Below, piece by piece: positions 15,630-25,230 of a DNA stretch of 64,000 nucleotides. The notes beneath the pieces are model-generated. The model saw only the letters and a program-made list of their open reading frames with translations. It was not told the origin of the DNA and did no database searches. The position numbers were made by a program, and so were the translations under genes. The stretch comes from Escherichia sp. E4742 (lineage in GTDB: Bacteria > Pseudomonadota > Gammaproteobacteria > Enterobacterales > Enterobacteriaceae). The stretch covers positions 4,526,001 through 4,590,000 of the forward strand of contig NZ_CP040443.1 in assembly GCF_005843885.1 (NCBI RefSeq), read 5' to 3'. The number at the start of each line of letters is the position of its first letter. The stretch's first letter is position 1.

Positions 15630-18269
15630 ATGTTGGGTAAATATAAAGCCGTTCTCGCGCTGCTATTACTGATTATTCTTGTGCCGTTGACGCTGCTGAT
15701 GACGCTCGGGCTGTGGGTTCCCACGCTGGCGGGTATCTGGCTACCGCTCGGTACACGCATTGCATTGGATGAAAGCCCACGCATTACGCGTAAAGGTTTA
15801 ATTATTCCCGATCTCCGTTATCTGGTTGCTGATTGCCAGTTGGCACACATCACCGATGCCAGTCTTTCGCATCCCAGCCGCTGGTTATTGAACGTCGGTA
15901 CAGTAGAACTTGACTCCACTTGCCTGGCGAAATTGCCACAGGAAGAACCCTCGCCAGCCGCGCCGAAAACTCTTGCGCAGTGGCAATCTATGCTGCCTAA
16001 CACCTGGATCAATATTGATAAACTGATTTTTTCACCCTGGCAGGAATGGCAGGGAAAACTCTCTCTATCGTTGACCTCCGATATCCAGCAACTGCGTTAT
16101 CAGGGCGAAAAAGTTAAATTTCAAGGCCAACTTAAAGGGCAGCAACTCACGGTCAGTGAACTGGATGTTGCCGCCTTTGCAAATCAGCCGCCAGTAAAAC
16201 TGGTGGGAGAATTTACCATGCCACTTGTGCCGGATGGGCTTCCGGTAAGTGGTCATGCTACAGCAACGTTGAACCTGCCGCAGGAACCGTCACTGGTGGA
16301 TGCCGAGCTGGAGTGGCAGGAAAATAGTGGGCTATTGATTGTAATGGCTCGAGATAACGGCGATCCGTTGCTCGATTTGCCGTGGGAAATTACCCGCCAA
16401 CAGTTGACCGTTAGCGATGGTCGCTGGAGCTGGCCGTATGAAGGTTTTCCCCTGAGTGGGCGGCTGGGTATCAAAGTCGACAACTGGCAGGCAGGGCTTG
16501 AGAACGCGTTGGTTAGTGGTCGACTGAGTGTGCTGACCCAGGGGCAAGCGGGTAAGGGTAACGCGGTGCTTAATTTCGGCCCAGGAAAATTAAGCATGGA
16601 TAACAGTCAGATGCCACTGCAACTGATCGGTGAAGCGAAACAGGCAGATCTCATTTTATATGCTCGCTTACCTGCTCACTTAAGCGGAAGTCTGGCTGAC
16701 CCAACGCTGGCCTTTGAACCGGGCGCATTATTACGCTCTAAAGGGAGAGTCATCGATTCGCTGGACATTGACGAAATCCGCTGGCCGTTAGCAGGTGTTA
16801 AAGTGACGCAACGTGGTGTGGACGGTCGCTTGCAGGCCATTTTGCAGGCTCATGAAAATGAATTGGGCGACTTTGTGCTGCATATGGATGGGCTGGCGAA
16901 TGATTTTCTCCCTGACGCAGGCCGCTGGCAGTGGCGTTACTGGGGCAAGGGCAGTTTTACGCCAATGCACGCCACCTGGGATGTTGCAGGAAAAGGTGAG
17001 TGGCAGGACAGCACGATTACGCTGACCGACCTCTCGACCGGTTTCGATCAGTTGCAATATGGCACAATGACGGTAGAAAATCCGCGATTGATTCTCGACG
17101 AGCCCGTCGTCTGGGTACGTGACCCACAGAAACCTTCGTTTCGAGGGGCGCTTTCGCTGGATGCAGGACAAACACTTTTCACGGGCGGTAGTGTGTTACC
17201 GCCATCAACTTTAAAATTTAGTGTCGATGGACGCGATCCGACGTATTTCCTCTTCAAAGGGGATTTGCATGCTGGCGAGATCGGCCCGGTACGGGTGAAT
17301 GGTCGCTGGGACGGTATTCGCCTGCGCGGCAACGCCTGGTGGCCAAAACAATCACTGACCGTATTCCAGCCGCTGGTGCCACCAGACTGGAAGATGAACT
17401 TACGTGATGGCGAGTTGTATGCCCAGGTGGCATTTTCTGCTGCGCCTGAGCAGGGCTTCCGTGCGGGTGGGCATGGCGTGTTGAAAGGTGGCAGCGCGTG
17501 GATGCCAGACAACCAGGTCAACGGTGTCGACTTTGTTTTGCCATTTCGTTTTGCCGACGGTGCGTGGCACCTGGGAACGCGGCGACCTGTGTCATTACGT
17601 ATTGCTGAGGTGGTTAACCTGGTGACGGCAAAAAATATCACTGCCGATCTTCAGGGCCGTTATCCGTGGACCGAAGACGAACCCTTGTTACTGACCGATG
17701 TGAGTGTTGATGTTTTGGGCGGTAACGTGCTGATGAAACAATTACGTATGCCGCAACACGATCCGGCGCTGTTGCGACTGAATAATCTCTCTTCCAGTGA
17801 ATTGGTGAGCGCCGTCAATCCGAAGCAATTCGCTATGTCAGGGGCATTTAGTGGTGCATTGCCGCTATGGCTTAATAATGAAAAATGGATTGTGAAAGAT
17901 GGCTGGCTGGCAAACGCAGGTCCCATGACTTTGCGCCTGGATAAAGACACCGCCGATGCAGTGGCAAAAGACAATATGACCGCTGGAACTGCCATCAACT
18001 GGTTGCGCTATATGGAAATTAGCCGTTCATCGACAAAAATTAATTTAGATAATCTCGGCGTGTTAACCATGCAGGCGACGATCAGTGGTAATAGTCGCGT
18101 CGATGGTAAAACCGGTACGGTAAATCTCAATTACAGCCATGAAGAGAATATTTTCACGCTGTGGCGCAGTTTACGCTTTGGCGATAATCTCCAGGCATGG
18201 TTGGAACAGAATGCCCGACTCCCGGAAACTGGCTGCCCATCAGGAAAAGAGTGTGAGGAAAAACAATGA
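15630..18269 (+). CDS. ydbH: AsmA-like intermembrane phospholipid transport protein YdbH
   Basis: This 879-residue protein has a single N-terminal transmembrane anchor (about residues 7-32, LLLLIILVPLTLLMTLGLWV) and a long periplasmic beta-rich body of the AsmA/dicarboxylate DUF3971 type. YdbH, TamB and YhdP form a partly redundant set of bridge proteins thought to carry phospholipids from inner to outer membrane. It overlaps ynbE by four bases (ATGA), and ynbE is followed by ydbL, giving the ydbH-ynbE-ydbL operon. The start is supported by the hydrophobic anchor beginning at once. No defect is visible. Confidence 0.93.
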   Translation: MLGKYKAVLALLLLIILVPLTLLMTLGLWVPTLAGIWLPLGTRIALDESPRITRKGLIIPDLRYLVADCQLAHITDASLSHPSRWLLNVGTVELDSTCLAKLPQEEPSPAAPKTLAQWQSMLPNTWINIDKLIFSPWQEWQGKLSLSLTSDIQQLRYQGEKVKFQGQLKGQQLTVSELDVAAFANQPPVKLVGEFTMPLVPDGLPVSGHATATLNLPQEPSLVDAELEWQENSGLLIVMARDNGDPLLDLPWEITRQQLTVSDGRWSWPYEGFPLSGRLGIKVDNWQAGLENALVSGRLSVLTQGQAGKGNAVLNFGPGKLSMDNSQMPLQLIGEAKQADLILYARLPAHLSGSLADPTLAFEPGALLRSKGRVIDSLDIDEIRWPLAGVKVTQRGVDGRLQAILQAHENELGDFVLHMDGLANDFLPDAGRWQWRYWGKGSFTPMHATWDVAGKGEWQDSTITLTDLSTGFDQLQYGTMTVENPRLILDEPVVWVRDPQKPSFRGALSLDAGQTLFTGGSVLPPSTLKFSVDGRDPTYFLFKGDLHAGEIGPVRVNGRWDGIRLRGNAWWPKQSLTVFQPLVPPDWKMNLRDGELYAQVAFSAAPEQGFRAGGHGVLKGGSAWMPDNQVNGVDFVLPFRFADGAWHLGTRRPVSLRIAEVVNLVTAKNITADLQGRYPWTEDEPLLLTDVSVDVLGGNVLMKQLRMPQHDPALLRLNNLSSSELVSAVNPKQFAMSGAFSGALPLWLNNEKWIVKDGWLANAGPMTLRLDKDTADAVAKDNMTAGTAINWLRYMEISRSSTKINLDNLGVLTMQATISGNSRVDGKTGTVNLNYSHEENIFTLWRSLRFGDNLQAWLEQNARLPETGCPSGKECEEKQ

Positions 18270-18451
18270 AAATAATGATAGCCGCGTTCGCGTCCTCTTT
18301 TATGTTGGTTGGTTGTACGCCGCGCATTGAGGTGGCTGCACCGAAAGAGCCAATCACCATTAATATGAACGTTAAAATTGAGCACGAGATCATCATCAAG
18401 GCGGACAAAGATGTTGAAGATTTGCTCAAAACCCGTAGCGATCTTTTTTGA
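18266..18451 (+). CDS. ynbE: Outer-membrane lipoprotein YnbE
   Basis: This 61-residue lipoprotein has signal sequence MKIMIAAFASSFMLVGC (Cys ~17) and a short mature part with alternating beta-strand residues (EPITINMNVKIEHEIIIKADKDVEDLL). YnbE is reported to multimerise and bridge the periplasm with YdbH, with YdbL limiting that assembly. The start codon overlaps the ydbH stop, so translation is coupled. Confidence 0.92.
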   Translation: MKIMIAAFASSFMLVGCTPRIEVAAPKEPITINMNVKIEHEIIIKADKDVEDLLKTRSDLF

Positions 18452-18458
18452 GGTAATG

Positions 18459-18782
18459 ATGAAAAGAACATTACTCATAGCGGTATGGATTATTGGTCTG
18501 GTGAGCAGTAGTGCGATGGCATTAACCCTGAATGAAGCCAGAAGTCAGGGGCGGGTAGGTGAAAGGCATAATGGCTACCTTGCGGCTATAAGCCCTGATC
18601 CGGAAACACGCGAGCTGGTAGCAAATATCAATCAGGCACGGAAAGAGAGTTATCAGAAGCTCGCTGAAAGCCATAATATCCCATTGGAGGAAGTGGCGAA
18701 TCTGGCAGGGACGAAGCTGGTGGAAAAGGCAAAACCCGGTGAATACGTGCAGGGCATAAATGGTATGTGGATACGGAAATAA
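18459..18782 (+). CDS. ydbL: Periplasmic YdbL (DUF1318), partner of YdbH-YnbE
   Basis: The 107-residue protein has a signal peptide (MKRTLLIAVWIIGLVSSSAMA) and a DUF1318 domain with the conserved start LTLNEARSQGRVGE and end AKPGEYVQGINGMWIRK. It is thought to be the periplasmic regulator of YnbE multimerisation. I preferred ATG 18459 over the adjoining 18456 because of spacing to the AGG site. The middle (about residues 36-80) differs clearly from my memory of K-12 YdbL, while both ends are conserved. The gene ends at a chromosomal deletion junction. Confidence 0.88.
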   Translation: MKRTLLIAVWIIGLVSSSAMALTLNEARSQGRVGERHNGYLAAISPDPETRELVANINQARKESYQKLAESHNIPLEEVANLAGTKLVEKAKPGEYVQGINGMWIRK

Positions 18783-18787
18783 CATGC

Positions 18788-19123
18788 AACGGTAGTTCAA
18801 ACACCATTGAAACGGCGGTAGACAGCATCGTCGGGCTGAAACTGGACTACGCAGGCAAAGATGGCTGGAGCGCCAACGCGACGCTGGAAGGCGGGCCAAA
18901 CCTGAGCTATAGCAAGAGCCAGCGCACAGCGAGCCTTGCCGGGGCAGGCAGCCAGCACTTTAACGTCGATGATGGGCAGCAGGGCGGTGGCATCAACAGC
19001 CTGGCAAGCGTCGGCGTGAAGTACAGCAGCAAAGAAAGTTCGCTGAATCTGGACGCCTACCACTGGAAAGAAGATGGCGTCAGCGACAAAGGCGTGATGC
19101 TGAACTTCAAGAAAACGTTCTAA
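18788..19123 (+). pseudogene. ydbA': C-terminal remnant of autotransporter adhesin gene ydbA
   Basis: The frame covers ~111 residues ending YHWKEDGVSDKGVMLNFKKTF, with alternating beta-strand sequence (SIVGLKLDYAGKDGWSANATLEGG, VGVKYSSKESSLNLDAYHW) and a terminal Phe, as in an outer-membrane beta-barrel end. It matches the C-terminus of the large YdbA autotransporter-like protein. Signal, passenger and most of the barrel are absent and no ribosome site fits, so it is a dead remnant. It abuts the ydbL stop, marking where feaR-feaB-tynA-paa and most of ydbA are missing relative to K-12. Confidence 0.8.
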
Positions 19124-19143
19124 CTTTTAGCATGTGATAGATA

Positions 19144-19176
19144 AACCGCAACTCTGATACTGGTTGCGGTTTTTTA
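19144..19176 (+). terminator. Terminator of the former ydbA gene
   Basis: AACCGCAAC and GTTGCGGTT form a perfect 9-bp stem followed by TTTTTTA. Confidence 0.8.
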
Positions 19177-19178
19177 TT

Positions 19179-19213
19179 GCCGGATGCGACGCTTGACGCG
19201 TCTTATCCAGCCT
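19179..19213. repeat. REP element
   Basis: GCCGGATGCGACGC...GCGTCTTATCCAGCC matches the enterobacterial REP palindrome with a mismatched tip (CCAG for CCGG). Confidence 0.8.
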
Positions 19214-19343
19214 GGGTTTTGGTATGTTTCAGGAGAAATAATTGCAGCGCGTCCGGTAATCTTGTTTATGACTTCGCATTATTTATCTCTTTTCATTCCT
19301 ATACTGATTTTTCTTAATCCTTTTTCCTACAGAGTCGGGTGCT

Positions 19344-20210
19344 ATGAGCAGCGATACATTTATTCTCGGTACTAAATCCGTAAATCGTCTTGGTTACGGT
19401 GCTATGCAGTTGGCTGGTCCCGGTGTTTTCGGGCCGCCAAAAGATCGCCATGTCGCTATTACCGTGCTGCGTGAGGCGCTGGCATTGGGCGTCAATCACA
19501 TTGATACCAGTGACTTTTATGGTCCGCATGTTACCAATCAGATTATTCGCGAAGCGCTGCATCCTTATTCTGACGACCTGACGATTGTCACTAAAATTGG
19601 CGCTCGCAGGGGAGATGACGCTTCCTGGTTGCCCGCCTTTTCGCCGGCAGAGCTGCAAAAAGCGGTGCACGATAATCTACGTAATCTCGGCCTGGACGTA
19701 CTGGATGTGGTAAACCTGCGCGTTATGATGGGAGATGGTCACGGCCCGACGGAAGGATCGATTGAAGCCAGCCTGACCGTGTTGGCGGAGATGCAACAAC
19801 AAGGTCTGGTAAAACATATTGGCCTGAGCAACGTCACACCGACGCAGGTTGCAGAGGCGCGCAAGATTGCCGAAATCGTCTGCGTGCAAAACGAATACAA
19901 CATTGCCCATCGTGCTGATGACGCAATGATTGATGCTTTGGCCCGAGATGGCATTGCCTACGTGCCGTTCTTCCCGCTCGGGGGCTTTACACCGCTACAA
20001 TCCTCTACGCTGTCGGATGTTGCTGCGAGTCTGGGTGCAACACCAATGCAGGTGGCGCTGGCGTGGCTGTTACAGCGTTCACCGAATATTTTGTTGATTC
20101 CTGGGACGTCTTCTGTTGCGCACTTGCGTGAGAATATGGCTGCGGGGGAATTAGTGCTATCTGATGATGTGTTGGCAACGCTGGACAGCATTGCGAAAAA
20201 GGTGGATTAA
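19344..20210 (+). CDS. pdxI: Pyridoxal reductase / aldo-keto reductase PdxI
   Basis: This 288-residue NADPH-dependent aldo-keto reductase, formerly YdbC, reduces pyridoxal to pyridoxine for vitamin B6 salvage. Family motifs: GYGAMQLAGPGVFG near the start, NHIDTSDFYGPHVTN with catalytic Asp/Tyr (~49-60), TKIG with the Lys, HIGLSNVTPTQV (~155) and the NADPH-site IPGTSSVAHLREN (~255-267). The last ~20 residues (AAGELVLSDDVLATLDSIAKKVD) differ from my recollection of K-12. That end is close to the second deletion junction, where ydbD-ynbABCD are missing. Confidence 0.92.
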   Translation: MSSDTFILGTKSVNRLGYGAMQLAGPGVFGPPKDRHVAITVLREALALGVNHIDTSDFYGPHVTNQIIREALHPYSDDLTIVTKIGARRGDDASWLPAFSPAELQKAVHDNLRNLGLDVLDVVNLRVMMGDGHGPTEGSIEASLTVLAEMQQQGLVKHIGLSNVTPTQVAEARKIAEIVCVQNEYNIAHRADDAMIDALARDGIAYVPFFPLGGFTPLQSSTLSDVAASLGATPMQVALAWLLQRSPNILLIPGTSSVAHLRENMAAGELVLSDDVLATLDSIAKKVD

Positions 20211-20212
20211 GT

Positions 20213-20239
20213 AAAAAGCCTCCCGCTCTTGCAGGAGGC
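20213..20239 (-). terminator. azoR terminator, possibly bidirectional
   Basis: GCCTCC (20218-20223) and GGAGGC (20234-20239) pair; on the minus strand the stem is followed by TTTTTAC. Confidence 0.7.
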
Positions 20240-20249
20240 CTCTTAAAAC

Positions 20250-20855
20250 TTATGCCGCAACGACTGCGTCAATTGCCGCTTTGGCGTCTGCCTGCGCTTT
20301 CGCTGCCATTTCCGGACCGTAGGCAATACCTTCCGCAAAGACAAATTTCACATCGGTAATGCCGATAAAGCCCAGGAACGTGGACAGATACGGCGTCACC
20401 AGGTCCGTTGGTCCATCTTTGTGGATCCCACCACGGCTGGTAATAACGATGGCTTTTTTACCTGTTACCAGACCTTCCGGACCGTTCTCGGTATAGCGGA
20501 AAGTAACGCCTGCGCGTGCAACCAGGTCAAAATAGTTTTTCAACTGAGTCGAGATGTTGAAGTTATACATCGGTGCCGCAATAACGATAACGTCGTGGGC
20601 TTTCAGCTCGGCAATCAGCTCATCGGAAAGCGCCAGAGCTTCCTGCTGACGCGGAGTCAGCGGCGCATCGCTCGGACGCAGTGCGCCAACCAGTTCGCCA
20701 TCCAGTACCGGAATCGGATTTGCAGCCAGGTCGCGAACGGTGATTTCATCAGCGGAGTGCTTTTCGCGCCATTGTTCAACAAAATAATCGGACAACAAAT
20801 TAGACTGAGAGTACCCTGCCAGGATGCTGGATTTAAGAACTAATACCTTGCTCAT
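20250..20855 (-). CDS. azoR: FMN-dependent NADH:azoreductase
   Basis: The 201-residue flavodoxin-like enzyme (formerly AcpD) uses FMN and NADH to reduce azo compounds and quinones by two-electron transfer, protecting against thiol-specific stress. The N-terminal phosphate-binding loop is visible (LVLKSSILAGYSQSNLLSDYF, residues ~5-25), as are the FMN-contacting segments PMYNFNISTQLKNYFD (~95-110) and TSRGGI (~140). It is full length, acts as a dimer in the cytoplasm and stands alone, with a terminator behind it and hrpA divergent upstream. Confidence 0.96.
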   Translation of the reverse strand: MSKVLVLKSSILAGYSQSNLLSDYFVEQWREKHSADEITVRDLAANPIPVLDGELVGALRPSDAPLTPRQQEALALSDELIAELKAHDVIVIAAPMYNFNISTQLKNYFDLVARAGVTFRYTENGPEGLVTGKKAIVITSRGGIHKDGPTDLVTPYLSTFLGFIGITDVKFVFAEGIAYGPEMAAKAQADAKAAIDAVVAA

Positions 20856-21055
20856 GGTGTTTCCTTATAGATGTTTGAATGGGCGATGCCCCGTTGCTTG
20901 TTGACACTTTATTCACAATCCTGCCACAGAGATAGCGCAATAAATCGAAGCCTATGTTCGAATTTATTGAACAACGCATAGAAAGCCGCGATGTGGTACT
21001 CTATATCTATCATTTAAAAGAAAATTAACCAGGCAGACTACTGCCCTCTAACGTT

Positions 21056-24000
21056 ATGACAGAACAACAAAAATTGACCTTTAATGCCTTGCAGCAGCGG
21101 CTGGATTCGCTGATGCTGCGTGACAGACTGCGTTTTTCTCGCCGTCTGCACGGCGTGAAGAAGGTTAAAAATCCTGATGCACAACAGGCCATTTTCCAGG
21201 AGATGGCGAAAGAGATTGACCAGGCGGCAGGGAAAGTCCTGCTGCGTGAAGCGGCACGACCGGAAATCACTTATCCGGACAATTTGCCGGTTAGCCAGAA
21301 AAAACAGGACATACTCGAAGCGATTCGTGACAACCAGGTGGTGATCGTCGCCGGGGAAACGGGTTCCGGTAAAACGACTCAGCTACCGAAAATCTGTATG
21401 GAGCTGGGGCGCGGGATTAAAGGGCTGATCGGCCACACCCAGCCGCGTCGCCTGGCGGCAAGAACGGTGGCGAACCGTATTGCTGAAGAGCTGAAAACGG
21501 AGCCGGGCGGTTGCATCGGTTACAAAGTGCGTTTCAGCGATCACGTAAGTGATAACACGATGGTCAAACTGATGACTGACGGTATCTTGCTGGCGGAGAT
21601 CCAGCAAGACCGCCTGCTGATGCAGTACGACACCATCATTATTGACGAAGCGCACGAACGCAGCCTGAATATCGATTTTCTGCTCGGCTATTTGAAAGAG
21701 TTGCTGCCGCGGCGTCCTGACCTAAAAATCATTATCACTTCCGCGACTATCGACCCGGAACGCTTTTCGCGCCACTTTAATAATGCGCCGATTATCGAAG
21801 TCTCCGGTCGGACCTATCCGGTGGAAGTGCGCTATCGCCCGATTGTTGAAGAAGCCGATGACACCGAGCGCGACCAGTTGCAGGCGATTTTTGACGCCGT
21901 AGACGAACTGAGCCAGGAAAGTCCTGGTGATATCCTGATCTTTATGAGCGGTGAGCGGGAAATTCGCGATACCGCCGATGCGCTGAACAAGCTGAACTTA
22001 CGCCATACCGAAATCTTGCCGCTTTATGCGCGGCTTTCGAATAGCGAACAGAACCGCGTGTTCCAGTCGCACAGCGGACGGCGCATTGTGCTGGCGACCA
22101 ACGTCGCAGAAACCTCGCTGACCGTACCGGGTATTAAGTACGTTATTGACCCAGGTACGGCGCGTATCAGCCGCTACAGCTATCGCACCAAAGTGCAGCG
22201 ATTGCCGATTGAGCCCATTTCGCAGGCTTCAGCTAATCAGCGTAAAGGCCGCTGTGGTCGTGTGTCAGAAGGGATCTGTATTCGTCTCTATTCCGAAGAC
22301 GATTTCCTCTCGCGCCCGGAGTTTACCGATCCGGAGATTCTGCGTACCAACCTGGCCTCGGTTATTTTGCAGATGACCGCGCTGGGGCTGGGCGATATCG
22401 CCGCGTTCCCGTTTGTCGAAGCGCCAGATAAACGCAATATTCAGGATGGCGTGCGTCTGCTCGAAGAGCTGGGTGCGATCACCACTGATGAACAGGCCAG
22501 CGCCTATAAACTGACGCCGCTCGGTCGCCAGCTCTCGCAGCTGCCGGTCGACCCGCGTCTGGCGCGTATGGTACTGGAAGCTCAGAAACATGGCTGCGTG
22601 CGTGAGGCGATGATTATCACTTCCGCGCTCTCCATTCAGGACCCACGTGAGCGTCCGATGGACAAACAGCAGGCATCGGACGAAAAACATCGTCGCTTCC
22701 ACGATAAAGAGTCCGACTTCCTGGCGTTTGTGAATCTGTGGAATTATCTCGGGGAGCAGCAAAAGGCGCTCTCTTCAAACGCCTTCCGTCGCCTGTGCCG
22801 TACCGATTACCTAAACTATCTGCGCGTGCGCGAATGGCAGGACATCTACACCCAGCTGCGCCAGGTAGTAAAAGAACTTGGCATTCCGGTTAACAGCGAA
22901 CCGGCGGAGTATCGCGAAATTCACATCGCCTTACTGACCGGTTTGCTTTCCCATATCGGCATGAAAGATGCCGATAAACAAGAATATACCGGCGCACGTA
23001 ACGCGCGTTTCTCCATTTTCCCCGGTTCTGGTTTATTCAAAAAGCCGCCGAAATGGGTGATGGTGGCGGAACTGGTAGAAACCAGCCGCCTGTGGGGGCG
23101 CATTGCGGCACGCATCGATCCAGAATGGGTGGAACCCGTCGCTCAGCATTTGATTAAACGCACCTACAGTGAACCGCATTGGGAACGGGCGCAGGGTGCG
23201 GTGATGGCAACGGAAAAAGTCACCGTTTACGGTTTGCCGATTGTTGCTGCGCGTAAGGTTAACTACAGCCAAATTGATCCTGCGTTGTGTCGTGAACTCT
23301 TTATTCGCCATGCGCTCGTAGAAGGTGACTGGCAGACGCGCCACGCATTCTTCCGTGAAAACCTGAAACTGCGGGCCGAAGTGGAAGAACTGGAACACAA
23401 AACCCGTCGCCGCGATATTTTGGTTGATGACGAAACGTTGTTTGAGTTCTACGACCAGCGCATCAGCCATGATGTGATCTCTGCACGCCACTTCGACAGC
23501 TGGTGGAAAAAAGTCTGCCGCGATACGCCTGATTTGCTCAACTTTGAAAAGAGCATGTTGATCAAAGAAGGTGCGGAAAAAATCAGCAAGCTGGATTATC
23601 CGAACTTCTGGCATCAGGGCAATCTCAAGCTGCGTTTGAGTTATCAGTTTGAGCCGGGGGCAGATGCTGACGGCGTGACCGTGCATATCCCGCTGCCGTT
23701 ACTTAACCAGGTTGAGGAGAGCGGATTTGAATGGCAGATCCCTGGCCTGCGTCGTGAGCTGGTTATTGCACTGATAAAATCGTTGCCGAAACCGGTACGC
23801 CGTAATTTTGTTCCTGCGCCAAACTACGCCGAAGCGTTTTTAGGCCGCGTCACGCCGCTGGAACTGCCGTTGCTCGACAGCCTTGAGCGTGAACTGCGGC
23901 GGATGACTGGCGTTACTGTTGACCGCGAAGACTGGCACTGGGATCAGGTCCCCGATCACCTGAAAATCACCTTCCGTGTAGTGGATGACAAAAACAAGAA

Positions 24001-24958
24001 GCTAAAAGAAGGGCGCTCATTACAAGATCTAAAAGATGCCCTGAAAGGCAAAGTGCAGGAAACGCTGTCTGCGGTGGCGGATGACGGTATCGAGCAGAGC
24101 GGCTTACATATCTGGAGTTTTGGTCAACTGCCGGAAAGCTACGAGCAGAAGCGTGGCAACTACAAAGTGAAGGCGTGGCCAGCGCTGGTGGATGAGCGCG
24201 ACAGTGTGGCGATCAAACTGTTTGATAACCCGCTGGAGCAAAAGCAGGCAATGTGGAACGGTCTTCGCCGTCTACTGCTGCTGAATATTCCATCGCCGAT
24301 CAAGTATTTACATGAAAAGTTACCGAACAAAGCCAAGCTGGGACTGTACTTTAACCCGTATGGCAAAGTGCTGGAGCTGATTGACGACTGTATCTCCTGC
24401 GGTGTGGATCAACTGATCGACGCCAATGGTGGTCCGGTCTGGACGGAAGAAGGCTTTGCTGCGCTGCATGAAAAAGTCCGCGCCGAACTGAATGACACGG
24501 TGGTGGATATTGCGAAGCAGGTCGAGCAAATCCTCACTGCGGTGTTCAATATCAACAAACGCCTGAAAGGGCGGGTGGATATGACGATGGCGCTGGGACT
24601 GTCGGATATCAAAGCGCAGATGGGCGGGCTGGTTTATCGCGGTTTTGTTACTGGTAACGGCTTCAAACGGCTGGGCGACACGCTGCGATATTTGCAGGCG
24701 ATTGAAAAACGACTGGAAAAACTGGCGATTGATCCACATCGCGATCGTGCACAGATGCTGAAAGTCGAAAACGTCCAGCAGGCGTGGCAGCAATGGATCA
24801 ACAAACTGCCACCTGCACGTCGTGAGGATGAAGACGTGAAAGAGATCCGCTGGATGATAGAAGAGCTGCGCGTCAGCTATTTTGCCCAACAACTCGGTAC
24901 ACCTTATCCGATTTCAGATAAGCGTATTTTGCAGGCGATGGAGCAGATTAGCGGTTAA
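21056..24958 (+). CDS. hrpA: DEAH-box ATP-dependent RNA helicase HrpA
   Basis: This 1300-residue protein couples ATP hydrolysis to RNA unwinding; in E. coli it takes part in processing of fimbrial mRNA and in clearing stalled ribosomes. Motif I GETGSGKTTQLP (~100-111), motif II DEAH (~200), motif III SATI (~231) and motif VI QRKGRCGR (~393) are intact, followed by HA2/OB-fold domains and the long C-terminal DUF3418 region characteristic of bacterial HrpA. The ATG at 21056 follows a weak site, but the N-terminal sequence matches the family. A strong terminator follows. Confidence 0.96.
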   Translation: MTEQQKLTFNALQQRLDSLMLRDRLRFSRRLHGVKKVKNPDAQQAIFQEMAKEIDQAAGKVLLREAARPEITYPDNLPVSQKKQDILEAIRDNQVVIVAGETGSGKTTQLPKICMELGRGIKGLIGHTQPRRLAARTVANRIAEELKTEPGGCIGYKVRFSDHVSDNTMVKLMTDGILLAEIQQDRLLMQYDTIIIDEAHERSLNIDFLLGYLKELLPRRPDLKIIITSATIDPERFSRHFNNAPIIEVSGRTYPVEVRYRPIVEEADDTERDQLQAIFDAVDELSQESPGDILIFMSGEREIRDTADALNKLNLRHTEILPLYARLSNSEQNRVFQSHSGRRIVLATNVAETSLTVPGIKYVIDPGTARISRYSYRTKVQRLPIEPISQASANQRKGRCGRVSEGICIRLYSEDDFLSRPEFTDPEILRTNLASVILQMTALGLGDIAAFPFVEAPDKRNIQDGVRLLEELGAITTDEQASAYKLTPLGRQLSQLPVDPRLARMVLEAQKHGCVREAMIITSALSIQDPRERPMDKQQASDEKHRRFHDKESDFLAFVNLWNYLGEQQKALSSNAFRRLCRTDYLNYLRVREWQDIYTQLRQVVKELGIPVNSEPAEYREIHIALLTGLLSHIGMKDADKQEYTGARNARFSIFPGSGLFKKPPKWVMVAELVETSRLWGRIAARIDPEWVEPVAQHLIKRTYSEPHWERAQGAVMATEKVTVYGLPIVAARKVNYSQIDPALCRELFIRHALVEGDWQTRHAFFRENLKLRAEVEELEHKTRRRDILVDDETLFEFYDQRISHDVISARHFDSWWKKVCRDTPDLLNFEKSMLIKEGAEKISKLDYPNFWHQGNLKLRLSYQFEPGADADGVTVHIPLPLLNQVEESGFEWQIPGLRRELVIALIKSLPKPVRRNFVPAPNYAEAFLGRVTPLELPLLDSLERELRRMTGVTVDREDWHWDQVPDHLKITFRVVDDKNKKLKEGRSLQDLKDALKGKVQETLSAVADDGIEQSGLHIWSFGQLPESYEQKRGNYKVKAWPALVDERDSVAIKLFDNPLEQKQAMWNGLRRLLLLNIPSPIKYLHEKLPNKAKLGLYFNPYGKVLELIDDCISCGVDQLIDANGGPVWTEEGFAALHEKVRAELNDTVVDIAKQVEQILTAVFNINKRLKGRVDMTMALGLSDIKAQMGGLVYRGFVTGNGFKRLGDTLRYLQAIEKRLEKLAIDPHRDRAQMLKVENVQQAWQQWINKLPPARREDEDVKEIRWMIEELRVSYFAQQLGTPYPISDKRILQAMEQISG

Positions 24959-24983
24959 TCCTTCTATTTGCCTGATAAATCTA

Positions 24984-25016
24984 AAACCCGGTAAGCATTT
25001 AGCGCCGGGTTTTTTA
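24984..25016 (+). terminator. hrpA terminator
   Basis: AACCCGG and CCGGGTT pair around a 13-base loop, followed by a T-run (TTTTTTATT). Confidence 0.75.
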
Positions 25017-25230
25017 TTAATTCTAAAAACGGTAAGGGCAAAAATTAGGGAATTCAGAAAAATACAATTCTCTGCTGCAAGATGAATAATGTTTATCTAC
25101 AGCTTTTCCGTAAAAGATATGTCAGGCTTGCGGAGAGGCGGTTAAGGAAATACGGCTTCTTCCTTTCAGAGTGCTCCGCTTCTCTTTATTATCTCACGCA
25201 GTATTCTTAAGGGAACGATAAGGAGGGACC

